Source of the DNA: JBMOUD01 sp049319665
Lineage (GTDB): Bacteria > Pseudomonadota > Gammaproteobacteria > Enterobacterales > Enterobacteriaceae
Assembly: GCF_049319665.1 (NCBI RefSeq)
Contig: NZ_JBMOUD010000005.1
Coordinates: forward strand, 186,001-250,000
Length of the DNA: 64,000 nucleotides
Direction of reading: 5' to 3'
Positions 37,425 to 46,705 of this stretch are shown here, one piece after another. The notes beneath the pieces were generated by a model, which saw only the letters and a list, made by a program, of their open reading frames with translations, searched no databases and had not been told where the DNA came from. Position numbers and translations under genes: made by a program. Positions within the stretch are counted from its first letter, which is position 1; every line of letters begins with the position of its first letter.

Positions 37425-38201
37425 ATGCTGACAATTATTTCTCCCGCTAAAACGCTCGATTATGAAAGCAAGCTGGCTACGCAACGTTATACCCAGCCAG
37501 AGTTGCTGGATAAATCGAGCCAGTTAATTGATATCGCGAAAAAGCTGACCCCCGCAGAGATATCCAGCCTGATGAGTATCAGCGATAAACTGGCCTTACT
37601 CAATGCCGAACGTTTTAACGATTGGAAAGCTGATTTCACGCCAGACAATGCGCGCCAGGCTATTCTGGCTTTTAAAGGTGATGTCTACACCGGATTGCAG
37701 GCCGAAGATTTCAGCGAGCAGGATTTCGACTTCGCCCAGCAACATTTGCGCATGTTGTCCGGTTTATATGGCCTATTGCGACCACTGGATTTGATGCGTC
37801 CTTATCGTTTAGAGATGGGCATCCGCTTAGCCAATCCACAAGGCGCTAATCTGTACAGTTTCTGGGGCGATCTGCTGACTGAAAAACTGAACACACTGCT
37901 GGCAGAGCAAGGCGACAAAGTCTTAGTAAATCTCGCCTCCGACGAATACTTCAAAGCAGTCAAACCTGCCAAGCTGCAGGCTGAAATCATCAAGCCAGTA
38001 TTCCTTGATGAGAAAAATGGCAAATATAAAGTGATCAGTTTCTACGCCAAGAAAGCGCGGGGCTTGATGAGCCGTTTTATCATTAAAGAACGTCTTAACA
38101 AGGCTGAGCAATTACAAGACTTTAACCTGGAAGGTTATCAGTTTGATGTTGCGCGTTCGCAAGGGAATGAACTGGTTTTCACCAGGAAGGAGCAAGGCTA
38201 G
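37425..38201 (+). CDS. yaaA: Peroxide stress protein YaaA (DUF328)
   Basis: In E. coli YaaA is induced by OxyR and lowers intracellular free iron during peroxide stress; the fold binds DNA with a helix-hairpin-helix. It is 258 residues, the normal length. Family blocks seen: MLTIISPAKTLDYES, AFKGDVYTGLQAEDF, MLSGLYGLLRPLDLMRPYRLEMG and the basic YAKKARGLMSRFIIK. The stop codon touches LIR-C; no compact terminator follows. Confidence 0.96.
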   Translation: MLTIISPAKTLDYESKLATQRYTQPELLDKSSQLIDIAKKLTPAEISSLMSISDKLALLNAERFNDWKADFTPDNARQAILAFKGDVYTGLQAEDFSEQDFDFAQQHLRMLSGLYGLLRPLDLMRPYRLEMGIRLANPQGANLYSFWGDLLTEKLNTLLAEQGDKVLVNLASDEYFKAVKPAKLQAEIIKPVFLDEKNGKYKVISFYAKKARGLMSRFIIKERLNKAEQLQDFNLEGYQFDVARSQGNELVFTRKEQG

Positions 38202-38203
38202 AT

Positions 38204-38954
38204 CAAACCTTGGGGTGATTTCTTTGAGCCAGAAGGTCTTCAAGCAAACCGTGCTTGAGGCGGTTTTCTAAAACCTAGAAATGTGTAGATTTCGGTTCTT
38301 TGAATACTGTGTTCGATGTCACGCCATCGACCGAACCGACCGAAGGGGAAAATGGGCTTTCCCCTTCGGGATCCCCAGCCCTTTCAAACATTTATACCCA
38401 GTCCAGTGGAGGCCATGTTTCAGCAGCTTCCGCGACAGGCGCAAATTTCATGGCTTCGCCATCCCTTCCTCGGGTTCAAGCCAGCTCAATAAATCCCTCG
38501 CCGTCTCTCCACCACTCGTCAGTGAAATTTTGAGTGCGCCACTCACCTTTTACTTCAAAAGCTAAATTGCCTCTGCTTTTTTGTTTGTGTTGCTGCTGTT
38601 GCTGGTTTTAAAGCCGCCAAGCGCACTCAAAATGCCACCGGTGGAGTGGTGAGAGACAATGGATTTATCGTTGGCTTGAACCCGCAAGCGGGAAGCCCGG
38701 AGGGCTGGCATTTGCGCTATAACGGAAGCCTCTGAAACATGGCCTCCACTGGACTGAATAATGAGGTTGGAAAAAAGGCGCGGGATGCCGAAGGGTTCCG
38801 CCTTGAACCCTTCGGTCGGTTTCGGCTATGAAGCGGCATTGAACACCGCACTTCGAAAACCGAAAAAATCACAAAACTACTCTTTAAACCGCATCAAACG
38901 CAGTTTGTTTTAAGCCCTTCTGGCTTAAAGAAACCGCAAAAAGCTCGGTCAAGC
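38204..38954. repeat. LIR-C: long nested inverted-repeat element between yaaA and thrC
   Basis: The most regular copy, about 750 bp. Left arm: GCGGTTTTCTAAAACC (38260), TCGGTTC...GAACCGA (38292-38298 with 38333-38339), then CCGAAGGGGAAA/TTTCCCCTTCGG (38340-38351 with 38358-38369) and box GGAGGCCATGTTTCAG (38408-38423). Right arm: box CTGAAACATGGCCTCC (38732-38747), CCGAAGGGTTC/GAACCCTTCGG (38788-38798 with 38805-38815) and CGGTTT...AAACCG. The centre has GAGTGCGCC facing GCGCACTC about 80 bp away. Outer ends pair GATTTCTTTGAGCCAGAAGG with CCTTCTGGCTTAAAGAAACC-like sequence. The left arm carries the alpha middle cassette and the right arm the beta cassette. No gene is credible inside. Confidence 0.88.
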
Positions 38955-38956
38955 GC

Positions 38957-40246
38957 CTACTTTGGTAAGGCCATCAGGAATGCACGCAAGCCACCAAAAT
39001 CTGCCGCTAAGTCATGTGACAGCAACGGCAAGTCAGCGCGATCCGCCAACTCTTTCGGTAATGGCAGTTCCTGATCGAGGATAGATTCTACGCTTTCTTT
39101 GAATTTAGCTGGATGCGCAGTACCAATGAACAGACCAAACTCACCTTCTTGCAACTGGTCACGCAGAACGCGGTAAGCGATAGCCGCGTGAGGTTCAGAA
39201 ATGTAGCCGATGTCTGCCAGCTCACGCATAGAGTCTTCAGTCGTTTCATCACTGACGGCGCCAAAGCCCAGATCCTTCAACTGCCAGATTTTACGACGGA
39301 ACAGCTCTTCCACGCGCGGCCAGTTGTTCGGTTGGCTCACATCCATCGCATTAGACAAGGTTGCTACGGTTTTATGTGGTGCCCACTCGCCGCTTTGCAA
39401 GAAGCGTGGAACGGTGTCATTAGCGTTGGTCGCCGCGATAAAGCGTTTGATTGGCAAACCTAAAGATTTCGCCAACAACCCTGCGGTCAAATCGCCAAAG
39501 TTACCGCTTGGCACGGAAACCACCAGCTGATTACGTGCTTCTTGCGGCAATTGGGCAACCGCTTCAAAGTAGTAGCAGATTTGCGCCAACAGGCGGCTGA
39601 TGTTGATGGAGTTAGCTGAGTTCAGGCTCAGAGCAGCTTTCAACTCTTCATCATCAAAGGCTTGCTTCACCAATGCCTGGCACTGGTCGAAATCACCATC
39701 AATTGCCACAGTATGAATATTGCCACCAAGAGTACAGAACAGCTTCTCTTGCAGAGGGCTAATTTTGCCGCGTGGATAAAGGATCACGACGCGAACATTT
39801 TTCAAACCATAGAAGGCGTGAGCAACAGCGGCACCGGTATCACCAGACGTCGCGGTTAAAATAGTCACCGGCTCATCACCAGAAATTTCGGTGAGGATCT
39901 GCGCCATAAAGCGGCCGCCAAAGTCTTTAAATGCCAGCGTTGGGCCGTGGAACAGCTCCAGACAAGCGACATCAGACTCAACTTGTGCAACAGGTGCCGG
40001 GAAAGCAAAGGCATTTTTCACGCGCTGATGCAGTTGCTCTTCCGGAATTTCGTCACCGATAAAAGCAGAAAGAATACGGCTGCTGCGGGTAACGAAATCC
40101 AGCGCCAGCAGACGGTCAACTTCTGTCAGTTCAAACTCAGGCAGCTCCAACGGGAAAAATAGGCCTTGTTGTTTGCCCAGTCCTTGCTTAACGGCTTGTG
40201 CAAAGCTGACCTGCTCGTTGTGATCTTTCAGGTTATACAGTTTCAT
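38957..40246 (-). CDS. thrC: Threonine synthase ThrC
   Basis: PLP enzyme converting O-phosphohomoserine to threonine. It is 429 residues against 428 in E. coli. The PLP lysine is in FHGPTLAFKDFGGRF (near residue 107), and the phosphate-binding loop is in VSVPSGNFGDLTAG. Last gene of thrLABC, 3 bp after thrB. Downstream is LIR-C, with no separate terminator. Confidence 0.98.
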   Translation of the reverse strand: MKLYNLKDHNEQVSFAQAVKQGLGKQQGLFFPLELPEFELTEVDRLLALDFVTRSSRILSAFIGDEIPEEQLHQRVKNAFAFPAPVAQVESDVACLELFHGPTLAFKDFGGRFMAQILTEISGDEPVTILTATSGDTGAAVAHAFYGLKNVRVVILYPRGKISPLQEKLFCTLGGNIHTVAIDGDFDQCQALVKQAFDDEELKAALSLNSANSINISRLLAQICYYFEAVAQLPQEARNQLVVSVPSGNFGDLTAGLLAKSLGLPIKRFIAATNANDTVPRFLQSGEWAPHKTVATLSNAMDVSQPNNWPRVEELFRRKIWQLKDLGFGAVSDETTEDSMRELADIGYISEPHAAIAYRVLRDQLQEGEFGLFIGTAHPAKFKESVESILDQELPLPKELADRADLPLLSHDLAADFGGLRAFLMALPK

Positions 40247-40249
40247 TGA

Positions 40250-41179
40250 TTATCCCAATAGTCTCGCGCCTGCGGTATCCAGACGACAAATATGAACAAA
40301 GCCTTCATCATTTTGCAGATAGTGCTGCTGCAGCCAATTCGCCATGCGTTGTGCGGTCTCAGTGTCATTACAGACGGCAAACAAGGTTGGTCCTGACCCG
40401 GAAATACCACAGGCCAAAGCACCAATTTCGCTGGCGGCTGCGCGTGCTTCTGCAAAACCAGGCAGCAAGCGAGTGCGATAAGGCTCGGCGATAACATCTT
40501 TCATCAGTTTGGCAGCCAATAGCGGTTGCTGCGCGTAGCAGGCATGAATAAAGCCTGAAAGATGGCGACCATGGCTGACACAATCCTGACGACGATACTG
40601 CGCAGGCAAGATAGCTCGCGCTTCGGCCGTAGAAACCTTGATACCCGGATACGCCATCACCCACAACCAGTCATCAAAGCATGGCACCCGTTGCGAGATA
40701 ATATCCAATTCTTCCAGAATCAGCTGCAACCCGCCTAAATAGCAAGGGGCCACATTATCGTAATGCACGCTACCGGAGATACGCCCCTCTAACTCCCCCA
40801 TCAGTCTTAATATGGCGGTGTCGTTAAATGGTTTGTCGCAAAATTCGTTCATGGCGACCAATCCCGCGACGATTGAACAGGCGCTGGAACCCAGCCCTGA
40901 ACCAACCGGCATATTTTTTTCCAGCGTCATAGTGACCGGTACTTCGCGCCCCAATTCCTGGCAGAAAAGCTGCCAGCATTGGTAAACGATATTGTCTTCC
41001 ATGCGATCAGGCAGCTTGGACACAAAGCTCCCTGATGTTTTCAGACTAAATTCACTGGCAGCTTCAACGCTAACGCAGTCACCTAATAATGTGCCATCAA
41101 TTGGCGAAACAGCGGCACCCAGCACGTCAAAACCCACGCTGACGTTAGCAATCGAGGCCGGAGCATATACTTTAATCAT
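40250..41179 (-). CDS. thrB: Homoserine kinase ThrB
   Basis: GHMP-family kinase making O-phosphohomoserine. It is 309 residues; the ATP-binding glycine-rich loop is MPVGSGLGSSACSIVAG, preceded by the N-terminal VYAPASIANVSVGFD, and the C-terminal GHMP motif is CGISGSGPTLFAV. It begins 1 bp after the thrA stop and ends 3 bp before thrC. Confidence 0.98.
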   Translation of the reverse strand: MIKVYAPASIANVSVGFDVLGAAVSPIDGTLLGDCVSVEAASEFSLKTSGSFVSKLPDRMEDNIVYQCWQLFCQELGREVPVTMTLEKNMPVGSGLGSSACSIVAGLVAMNEFCDKPFNDTAILRLMGELEGRISGSVHYDNVAPCYLGGLQLILEELDIISQRVPCFDDWLWVMAYPGIKVSTAEARAILPAQYRRQDCVSHGRHLSGFIHACYAQQPLLAAKLMKDVIAEPYRTRLLPGFAEARAAASEIGALACGISGSGPTLFAVCNDTETAQRMANWLQQHYLQNDEGFVHICRLDTAGARLLG

Positions 41180-41180
41180 T

Positions 41181-43640
41181 TTAAACCCCTAACTTCCATG
41201 ACAGCGTTCGCAACAGGTCAGCAAACACGCCAGCAGCAGTCACATCATTACCGGCACCATAGCCGCGTAATACTAACGGTAGTGGCTGATAATAACGGCT
41301 ATAGAAAGCCAATGCATTTTCGCCATTCTTCACTTTATAAAGCGGATCGTTACCATCAACAGCATCGATCTTCACTTTACAACGCCCTTCTTCAATGACG
41401 CCAACATAACGCAACACTTTACCTTCTGCGGTTGCCTTAGCCACGCGCTGCGTAAATTCAGCATCGAGTTCTGGCAGGCGGCTGACGAATTCATCGACGC
41501 TACCTTGTGCATTGAAAGATGGCGGCAGAACTGATTCGACATCGATATCAGACAGCTCAAGTGAATAACCTGCTTCACGAGCCAAAATCAACAGCTTACG
41601 AGCAACATCCATTCCTGAAAGATCATCGCGAGGATCTGGCTCGGTATAACCCATATCACGCGCTTGCAGGGTTGCTGCTGACAACGATAATCCTTCCTCT
41701 AGCTTGCCAAAGATAAAGGACAGTGACCCGGATAAGATACCGGAGAAACGCAGCAATTCATCACCCGCATTAAGTAAGTTTTGCAGGTTCTCAATAACCG
41801 GCAAGCCTGCACCAACGTTAGTGTCATACAGGAACTTGCGACGGGAACCAGCCGCGGCTTTACGCAACTGATGGTAATAGTTCATCGACAAGGTGTTGGC
41901 TTTTTTGTTCGGCGTCACGATATGGAAGCCATCAGCCAGGAAATCAGCATATTGGCTGGCAACCTCTTCACTCGAGGTGCAATCGACAATGGCCGGATTA
42001 AGCAAGTGATACTCTTTCACCAAGCGAATCAGACGGCCCAGATTAAACGGCTCTTTAGCCGCCGCTAGCTCGTCTTGCCAGTTCTCTAGCGCAATGCCGT
42101 GTACGTTAGTCAGCATCGCGCGTGAATTAGCAATACCGCATACGCGCAGGTCAATATGTCGGGCTTTTAGCCAAGCTTGCTGACGACGGATCTGTTCGAT
42201 CAATGCGCCGCCAACACCGCCAACGCCGATCAAGAAGACTTCAATGACTTGATCCGTATTGAACAGGATCTGATGGCTAACACGCACGCCGGTCGTTACA
42301 TCGTCATTATTCACTACCACAGAAATTGAGCGCTCAGATGAGCCTTGAGCAATGGCGACGATATTAATATTGGCACGAGCAAGCGCGGAGAAGAACTTGG
42401 CAGAAACGCCGCGCATTGTGCGCATTCCGTCACCAACAACCGAGATAACCGCCAGATTTTCTATGATATCTAACGGCTCAAGCAGACCATCTTTCAGCTC
42501 CAGATAGAATTCATCTTTCAACGCCTGACGAGCGCGGTTGAGTTCATTCTGAGGCACACAGAAACTAATACTGTATTCGGATGATGACTGGGTGATAAGA
42601 ACGACTGAAATACCGGCACGCGACATCACGGCAAAAACGCGTGCAGCCATGCCAACCATGCCTTTCATGCCCGGACCAGACACGTTAACCATCGCCATAT
42701 TGTTTAAATTGGTGATGCCTTTAACGGGCGTGTTGTCATCCACACTTTCATGGCTAATCAGTGTGCCAGGAGCCTGAGGATTAGAGGTATTCTTGATAAG
42801 GCAAGGGATCTGGAACTGGGCGATAGGCGTAATAGTGCGTGGATGCAATACTTTCGCACCAAAATACGATAGCTCCATCGCTTCCTGATAGGACATCGAT
42901 TTCAATAAGCGTGCATCTGGCACAGTACGCGGGTCACAGGTGTAAACCCCGTCAACATCAGTCCAAATTTCACAACAATCCGCCCGCAGGCAGGCGGCGA
43001 GTACCGCAGCTGAGTAGTCGGATCCATTGCGGCCTAATACGACCAATTCACCTTTATCATTACCGGCGGTGAAACCCGCCATCAGAATAATGTGATCTGC
43101 CGGGATCTTACTGGCGACAATACGCAACGTCGATTCGTTGATATCAACGGTAGATTCAAGATAATGGCCAACGGCCAGCAATTTCTCTACAGGATTGATC
43201 ACCGTAACGCCATAGCCTTTAGCCAGGAATAGCGCCTCCATTATAGCGATAGAGAGTTTCTCTCCGCGACAGATGATTGACGCGTTTACGCTGTCAGGAC
43301 ATTGTCCAAGCAGTGCAATACCGTGTAAGACTTGCTTGAGTTGGGCAAATTCGTGCTCAACAACGCTCTTCATGCGAGCAAGATCAAAGCCTGGTTGTGC
43401 TTGAGCAAGGCCAGTCAGCAAATCGGCAAAAATGCGTTCTGCATCGCTCATCATTGGTACAATATCTTGTCCGGCAACGGTTCTATCGATCATCGCCACC
43501 AAATGATTGGTTATTTTGGCCGGAGCTGATAACACCGTAGCAACCTGTCCCTGACCTGCATTACTTTCCATGATTTCTGCAACACGCATAAAGCGTTCTG
43601 CATTTGCTACTGAGGTCCCGCCAAATTTCAGCACTCGCAT
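41181..43640 (-). CDS. thrA: Bifunctional aspartokinase I / homoserine dehydrogenase I ThrA
   Basis: Catalyses the first and third steps of threonine synthesis, inhibited by threonine. It is 819 residues. Aspartokinase domain: VLKFGGTSVANAERF at the N-terminus and LGRNGSDYSAAVLAA. Two ACT regulatory segments around residues 320-460 (VSGPGMKGMVGMAARVF and VGDGMRTMRGVSAKFF). Homoserine dehydrogenase domain from about 465: VFLIGVGGVGGALIEQI, later TEPDPRDDLSGMDVARK. First structural gene after the thr leader and attenuator. Confidence 0.98.
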   Translation of the reverse strand: MRVLKFGGTSVANAERFMRVAEIMESNAGQGQVATVLSAPAKITNHLVAMIDRTVAGQDIVPMMSDAERIFADLLTGLAQAQPGFDLARMKSVVEHEFAQLKQVLHGIALLGQCPDSVNASIICRGEKLSIAIMEALFLAKGYGVTVINPVEKLLAVGHYLESTVDINESTLRIVASKIPADHIILMAGFTAGNDKGELVVLGRNGSDYSAAVLAACLRADCCEIWTDVDGVYTCDPRTVPDARLLKSMSYQEAMELSYFGAKVLHPRTITPIAQFQIPCLIKNTSNPQAPGTLISHESVDDNTPVKGITNLNNMAMVNVSGPGMKGMVGMAARVFAVMSRAGISVVLITQSSSEYSISFCVPQNELNRARQALKDEFYLELKDGLLEPLDIIENLAVISVVGDGMRTMRGVSAKFFSALARANINIVAIAQGSSERSISVVVNNDDVTTGVRVSHQILFNTDQVIEVFLIGVGGVGGALIEQIRRQQAWLKARHIDLRVCGIANSRAMLTNVHGIALENWQDELAAAKEPFNLGRLIRLVKEYHLLNPAIVDCTSSEEVASQYADFLADGFHIVTPNKKANTLSMNYYHQLRKAAAGSRRKFLYDTNVGAGLPVIENLQNLLNAGDELLRFSGILSGSLSFIFGKLEEGLSLSAATLQARDMGYTEPDPRDDLSGMDVARKLLILAREAGYSLELSDIDVESVLPPSFNAQGSVDEFVSRLPELDAEFTQRVAKATAEGKVLRYVGVIEEGRCKVKIDAVDGNDPLYKVKNGENALAFYSRYYQPLPLVLRGYGAGNDVTAAGVFADLLRTLSWKLGV

Positions 43641-43681
43641 TTCTGATTTCTCCAGCGTTGATTACGCATAAAGCTTCTCGA

Positions 43682-43718
43682 AAAAAAAAGCCCGCACTGG
43701 TTAGGTGCGGGCTTTTTT
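43682..43718 (-). terminator. thr operon attenuator
   Basis: Minus strand AGCCCGCAC pairs with GTGCGGGCT around a 7-base loop, followed by nine T. It sits between thrL and thrA, 19 bp after the thrL stop, as in the classical thr attenuator. Confidence 0.95.
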
Positions 43719-43736
43719 CTGTTTTTCCTGTACGCG

Positions 43737-43808
43737 TCAGCCCGCCCCGTTACCAGTGGTAATGGTGGTGGTAATAATAATTGTGATATTCAGGCTGATG
43801 TGTCGCAT
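43737..43808 (-). CDS. thrL: thr operon leader peptide
   Basis: A 23-residue leader peptide beginning MRHISLNITIIITTTITT. Six threonine and six isoleucine codons are clustered in the middle. When charged tRNA-Thr or tRNA-Ile is scarce the ribosome stalls here and the downstream terminator does not form, so thrABC is read. It ends GNGAG, like the E. coli peptide. Confidence 0.95.
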   Translation of the reverse strand: MRHISLNITIIITTTITTGNGAG

Positions 43809-43850
43809 TTTTTGTGTCTGTCTTGTCTATTTTTACTCTGTCTGCCCTAT

Positions 43851-43879
43851 TAGCTAAAGCATAAAGGCTTATAAGTCAA
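43851..43879 (-). promoter_or_regulatory. thr operon promoter
   Basis: Minus strand: -35 TTGACT, 17-bp spacer, -10 TAGCTA, followed by ATAGGGCAGACAGAG. The stretch resembles the E. coli thr promoter, which also begins TTGACTTA. Confidence 0.6.
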
Positions 43880-44023
43880 TTTTTTTCTCTTTTTCACCAG
43901 AGAAATCGCTGTCTTTATCATCAGATAAAACTCTAGAGAAAAAGCATATTTAAAGCGGAATAAACTGCAAACTTAGCAAAAAATTAGAATATGAAGCCGT
44001 AAAAATCTTGCGGATTTATCACA

Positions 44024-44731
44024 TCATTCATCACATTTTTTTTCGCTTTCATGCAGCTTTTTTTCGATGTCATGCAAAAATGTGTGCAACATTGCGGCAT
44101 CGCGCTGCTGTAAAATTCCCAAGCGTTGATGTAGCCAATCGGTCAATTTTTGGTCTTCCTTTGCCCCGACTTTATCCACTAAACGATCGATGCGTTCTCC
44201 TAACGCAGCAAGTTGCCCAGGCTGAGCATTAGCCGCTATTTTTTGCGCCGATTGGTTGAAAGATGAAAGTTGATAGCAGAACACCATCACAGCTTGCCCT
44301 AAATTGAGCGAAGGGTAATCAGCCACCATTGGCACGCCGGTTAGCACATCAGCAAGTTCTAACTCTTCATTAGTTAAACCAGAATCTTCACGCCCAAAAA
44401 CCAAGGCAACATGATTCACCCACTGCTGTTTCTCTTGCAGCTGGCTTTCAAGTTCTTGTGGCGTGTAATAGTAATGATAACGCGCACGGCTGCGAGCGGT
44501 AGTCGCTACAGTAAAATCGATATCAACCAACGCATCGGCAAGCGACTCATAATGTTGCGCATTCTGCAGAATGTCGCCAGAACCATGAGCTACCCATCCG
44601 GCTTCAGGTTGAAGATGCGCGTTACTGGCGACAATACGTAGTGAGGCAAATCCCATGGTTTTCATCGCCCGGGCTGCTGCACCTACATTTTCAGGGCGAG
44701 CTGGGGACACGAGAATAATATGAATTTGCAT
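44024..44731 (-). CDS. yjtD: TrmH/SpoU-family RNA methyltransferase YjtD (LasT)
   Basis: SPOUT-class methyltransferase of the TrmJ-like branch, presumably acting on a 2'-OH of tRNA or rRNA; the E. coli target is not firmly known to me. It is 235 residues. The three SpoU motifs are visible: PARPENVGAAARAMKTMG, VALVFGREDSGLTNEEL and PSLNLGQAVMVFCYQ, which make the SAM-binding knot. A charged C-terminal helix ends HESEKKCDE. The gene lies just upstream of the thr promoter, as in E. coli. Confidence 0.9.
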   Translation of the reverse strand: MQIHIILVSPARPENVGAAARAMKTMGFASLRIVASNAHLQPEAGWVAHGSGDILQNAQHYESLADALVDIDFTVATTARSRARYHYYYTPQELESQLQEKQQWVNHVALVFGREDSGLTNEELELADVLTGVPMVADYPSLNLGQAVMVFCYQLSSFNQSAQKIAANAQPGQLAALGERIDRLVDKVGAKEDQKLTDWLHQRLGILQQRDAAMLHTFLHDIEKKLHESEKKCDE

Positions 44732-45073
44732 GACGAGCCTCTGGAGAAAGAGTGAAAAAGGGGGCTGTAATTCGCAGCTAAAGTTTATTTATGGCAGCTT
44801 GCAGGTAGCATAACCGCAATTATAATTAATATCCGTTTAACAGCACATCGAATATGTTGGCTCAGCGTTGAGATGAGATCTTTCATCGTCATTAAGTGAA
44901 ATTAAGGATATCTTAATTTCTTTATGTGATTAAAAACTAAACCTTACAAATCATAGCAATAAACCAAAAGACTCTTGTAAATAAGCCACCTAAAAATAGT
45001 TCACCTTATTTAATAGATAAATATCGTTCAATGTAAGCTGAAGTGTATGATTTCAGGTCGACTTGTTAAGTGT

Positions 45074-45121
45074 TTTTCACACTTCTGTTACACTGCTATA
45101 ATCGTAATTGATATATGTCAA
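45074..45121 (+). promoter_or_regulatory. Candidate arcA promoter with FNR-like site
   Basis: TATAAT (45097-45102) with an extended TGC in front and TTTTCA 17 bp upstream makes a good promoter. Directly after it TTGAT-ATAT-GTCAA (45108-45121) matches the FNR consensus TTGAT-N4-ATCAA in nine of ten positions. E. coli arcA has several promoters, one FNR-dependent. A start here gives a leader of about 290 nt. The gap left of it, 44732-45073, is very AT-rich with nothing further seen. Confidence 0.5.
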
Positions 45122-45208
45122 CAAAGCATAATTTTGTTGAGTGGTAATTTCCGCACTCGCTGTTATATTACTGTTAATAGGGTTAGGATATGCACCACTC
45201 AGGGTACC

Positions 45209-45304
45209 TTAGGGACTGTAGTTAAGGGTATCTTTTAACCGAGTTGGCGGTGTTGTTGCCGGTGATGAAAGTGCATCAAAAACGCATTTACGTACTTTAG
45301 TCAT
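45209..45304 (-). CDS. yjjY: YjjY-like small ORF in the arcA leader region
   Basis: A 31-codon frame opposite to arcA, beginning MTKVRKCVFDALS. E. coli YjjY, in the same place between arcA and yjtD and also divergent from arcA, begins MTKVRNCVLDALS. After that the two differ, and this one is shorter (31 against 46). The match shows the DNA is conserved, but it lies inside the arcA 5' region, so the constraint could come from arcA regulation rather than a peptide. No strong ribosome site is visible. Confidence 0.45.
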   Translation of the reverse strand: MTKVRKCVFDALSSPATTPPTRLKDTLNYSP

Positions 45305-45401
45305 GTAACGAGTGAGACAGTAAGAACTGTCAAAATTTATCGGAATAACAAGGACTTCTGTACTCCTATTTTATATTTGTTGGCAATCTTAGGTAGCAAA
45401 A

Positions 45402-46118
45402 ATGCAGACCCCTCACATTCTGATCGTCGAAGACGAGTTAGTGACACGTAATACGCTTAAGAGCATTTTTGAAGCGGAAGGCTACATGGTTCATGAAGCC
45501 AATGATGGCGCAGAAATGCACCACATCCTCTCCGAAAATGACATTAACCTGGTGATTATGGATATCAACCTGCCAGGGAAAAACGGCCTATTGCTAGCCA
45601 GAGAACTGCGCGAACAGGCAAGCGTCGCGTTAATGTTCCTGACCGGACGTGATAACGAAGTCGACAAAATCCTGGGCTTGGAAATTGGTGCCGATGATTA
45701 CATCACCAAACCATTCAACCCACGTGAACTGACTATCCGCGCCCGTAACCTGCTTTCGCGTACCATGAACCTGAGCAGCTTAGGTGAAGAACGTCGTCTG
45801 GTTGAAAGCTATAAATTCAACGGCTGGGAATTAGACATCAATAGCCGTTCGCTGATTAGCCCTGCGGGCGAGCAGTATAAACTGCCACGCAGTGAATTCC
45901 GCGCCATGCTTCATTTCTGTGAAAATCCAGGGAAGATCCAAACCCGTGGTGATTTACTCAAGAAAATGACTGGCCGTGAGCTTAAGCCACATGACCGTAC
46001 TGTCGACGTCACGATTCGCCGTATTCGTAAGCATTTTGAAGCGACGCCTGATACGCCAGAGATCATCGCGACTATTCACGGTGAAGGCTATCGCTTTTGC
46101 GGTGATTTAGAAGGTTAA
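45402..46118 (+). CDS. arcA: Response regulator ArcA
   Basis: Redox-responsive OmpR-type regulator phosphorylated by ArcB under low oxygen; represses respiratory genes. It is 238 residues: receiver domain with phospho-acceptor Asp54 (LVIMDINLPG), acidic pocket EDE at 10-12, switch residue in FLTGRDNEVDK and Lys in YITKPFNPREL, then a winged-helix DNA-binding domain ending HGEGYRFCGDLEG. The long upstream region holds a candidate promoter and a yjjY-like frame. arcB is not in the window. Confidence 0.98.
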   Translation: MQTPHILIVEDELVTRNTLKSIFEAEGYMVHEANDGAEMHHILSENDINLVIMDINLPGKNGLLLARELREQASVALMFLTGRDNEVDKILGLEIGADDYITKPFNPRELTIRARNLLSRTMNLSSLGEERRLVESYKFNGWELDINSRSLISPAGEQYKLPRSEFRAMLHFCENPGKIQTRGDLLKKMTGRELKPHDRTVDVTIRRIRKHFEATPDTPEIIATIHGEGYRFCGDLEG

Positions 46119-46173
46119 GCTGTTTTAGATAGATGATTACGTTCTTTCAAACAGGTTGCCAACCAGTCTGATG

Positions 46174-46207
46174 AATTTTAAGGCCGGCAGAAGCTGGCCT
46201 TAAAATT
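46174..46207. terminator. Bidirectional terminator between arcA and creA
   Basis: AATTTTAAGGCC, 10-base loop, GGCCTTAAAATT: a 12-bp perfect stem with AT-rich flanks between two convergent genes. Confidence 0.85.
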
Positions 46208-46228
46208 TGGCATTAAACCAACGCCATA

Positions 46229-46705
46229 TTAATGGTTGGTCCAAGGAATAATAGGAACCGCACTCAGCGCGTTTTTAGGCGATCCATCCACGACTTTGTC
46301 AGAATAGCTAAGATAGATAAGGGTATTACGTTTTTCATCATAAAAACGCACAACCTGAAGCTTTTTAAACACTAACGATGTTCGCTTTTGGAACACGACA
46401 TTGCCCTTGTCCTTACCTTGCTTAATCTTGTCGCTCAGTTCAATTGGCCCAACTTGCTGGCAGGAAATGGCGGCATCGGATGTATCTTCAGCAAGCCCTA
46501 AACCACCTTTTATACCCCCAGTTTTCGCACGACTGATATAACAAGTTACATTTTTAATATCAGGATCATCAAAAGCTTCAACCACAATTTTATGGTCAGG
46601 TCCGAACAATTTAAACACAGTATCGACCGAACCAACTTGTTCTGCCTGTACGTTATTTATACAAAAAAACAACATCGAACATGCAAAAATCAAACATTTT
46701 TTCAT
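46229..46705 (-). CDS. creA: CreA family periplasmic protein
   Basis: Function unknown in E. coli, where it precedes the creBCD two-component genes. It is 158 residues with a signal peptide (MKKCLIFACSMLFFCINNVQA) and the family blocks VGSVDTVFKLFGPDHKI, YISRAKTGGIKGGLGLAED and RFYDEKRNTLIYLSYS. creB, creC and creD are absent: arcA follows directly, so creA here is an orphan of its usual cluster. Confidence 0.93.
   Translation of the reverse strand: MKKCLIFACSMLFFCINNVQAEQVGSVDTVFKLFGPDHKIVVEAFDDPDIKNVTCYISRAKTGGIKGGLGLAEDTSDAAISCQQVGPIELSDKIKQGKDKGNVVFQKRTSLVFKKLQVVRFYDEKRNTLIYLSYSDKVVDGSPKNALSAVPIIPWTNH

Noticed and set aside
38204..38954. LIR hairpins as a CRISPR array or an integron attC array
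   Set aside because: No regularly spaced direct repeats with unique spacers; the repeats are mirrored rather than tandem, and no cas or integrase gene is near.
43682..43718. thr attenuator as a novel riboswitch
   Set aside because: The preceding leader peptide with clustered Thr and Ile codons explains it as the classical thr attenuator.
44732..45073. Possible small gene in the AT-rich arcA/yjtD gap on the plus strand
   Set aside because: The frame beginning near 45047 has a Cys/Ile-rich, low-quality translation and no ribosome site; a promoter role explains the region better.
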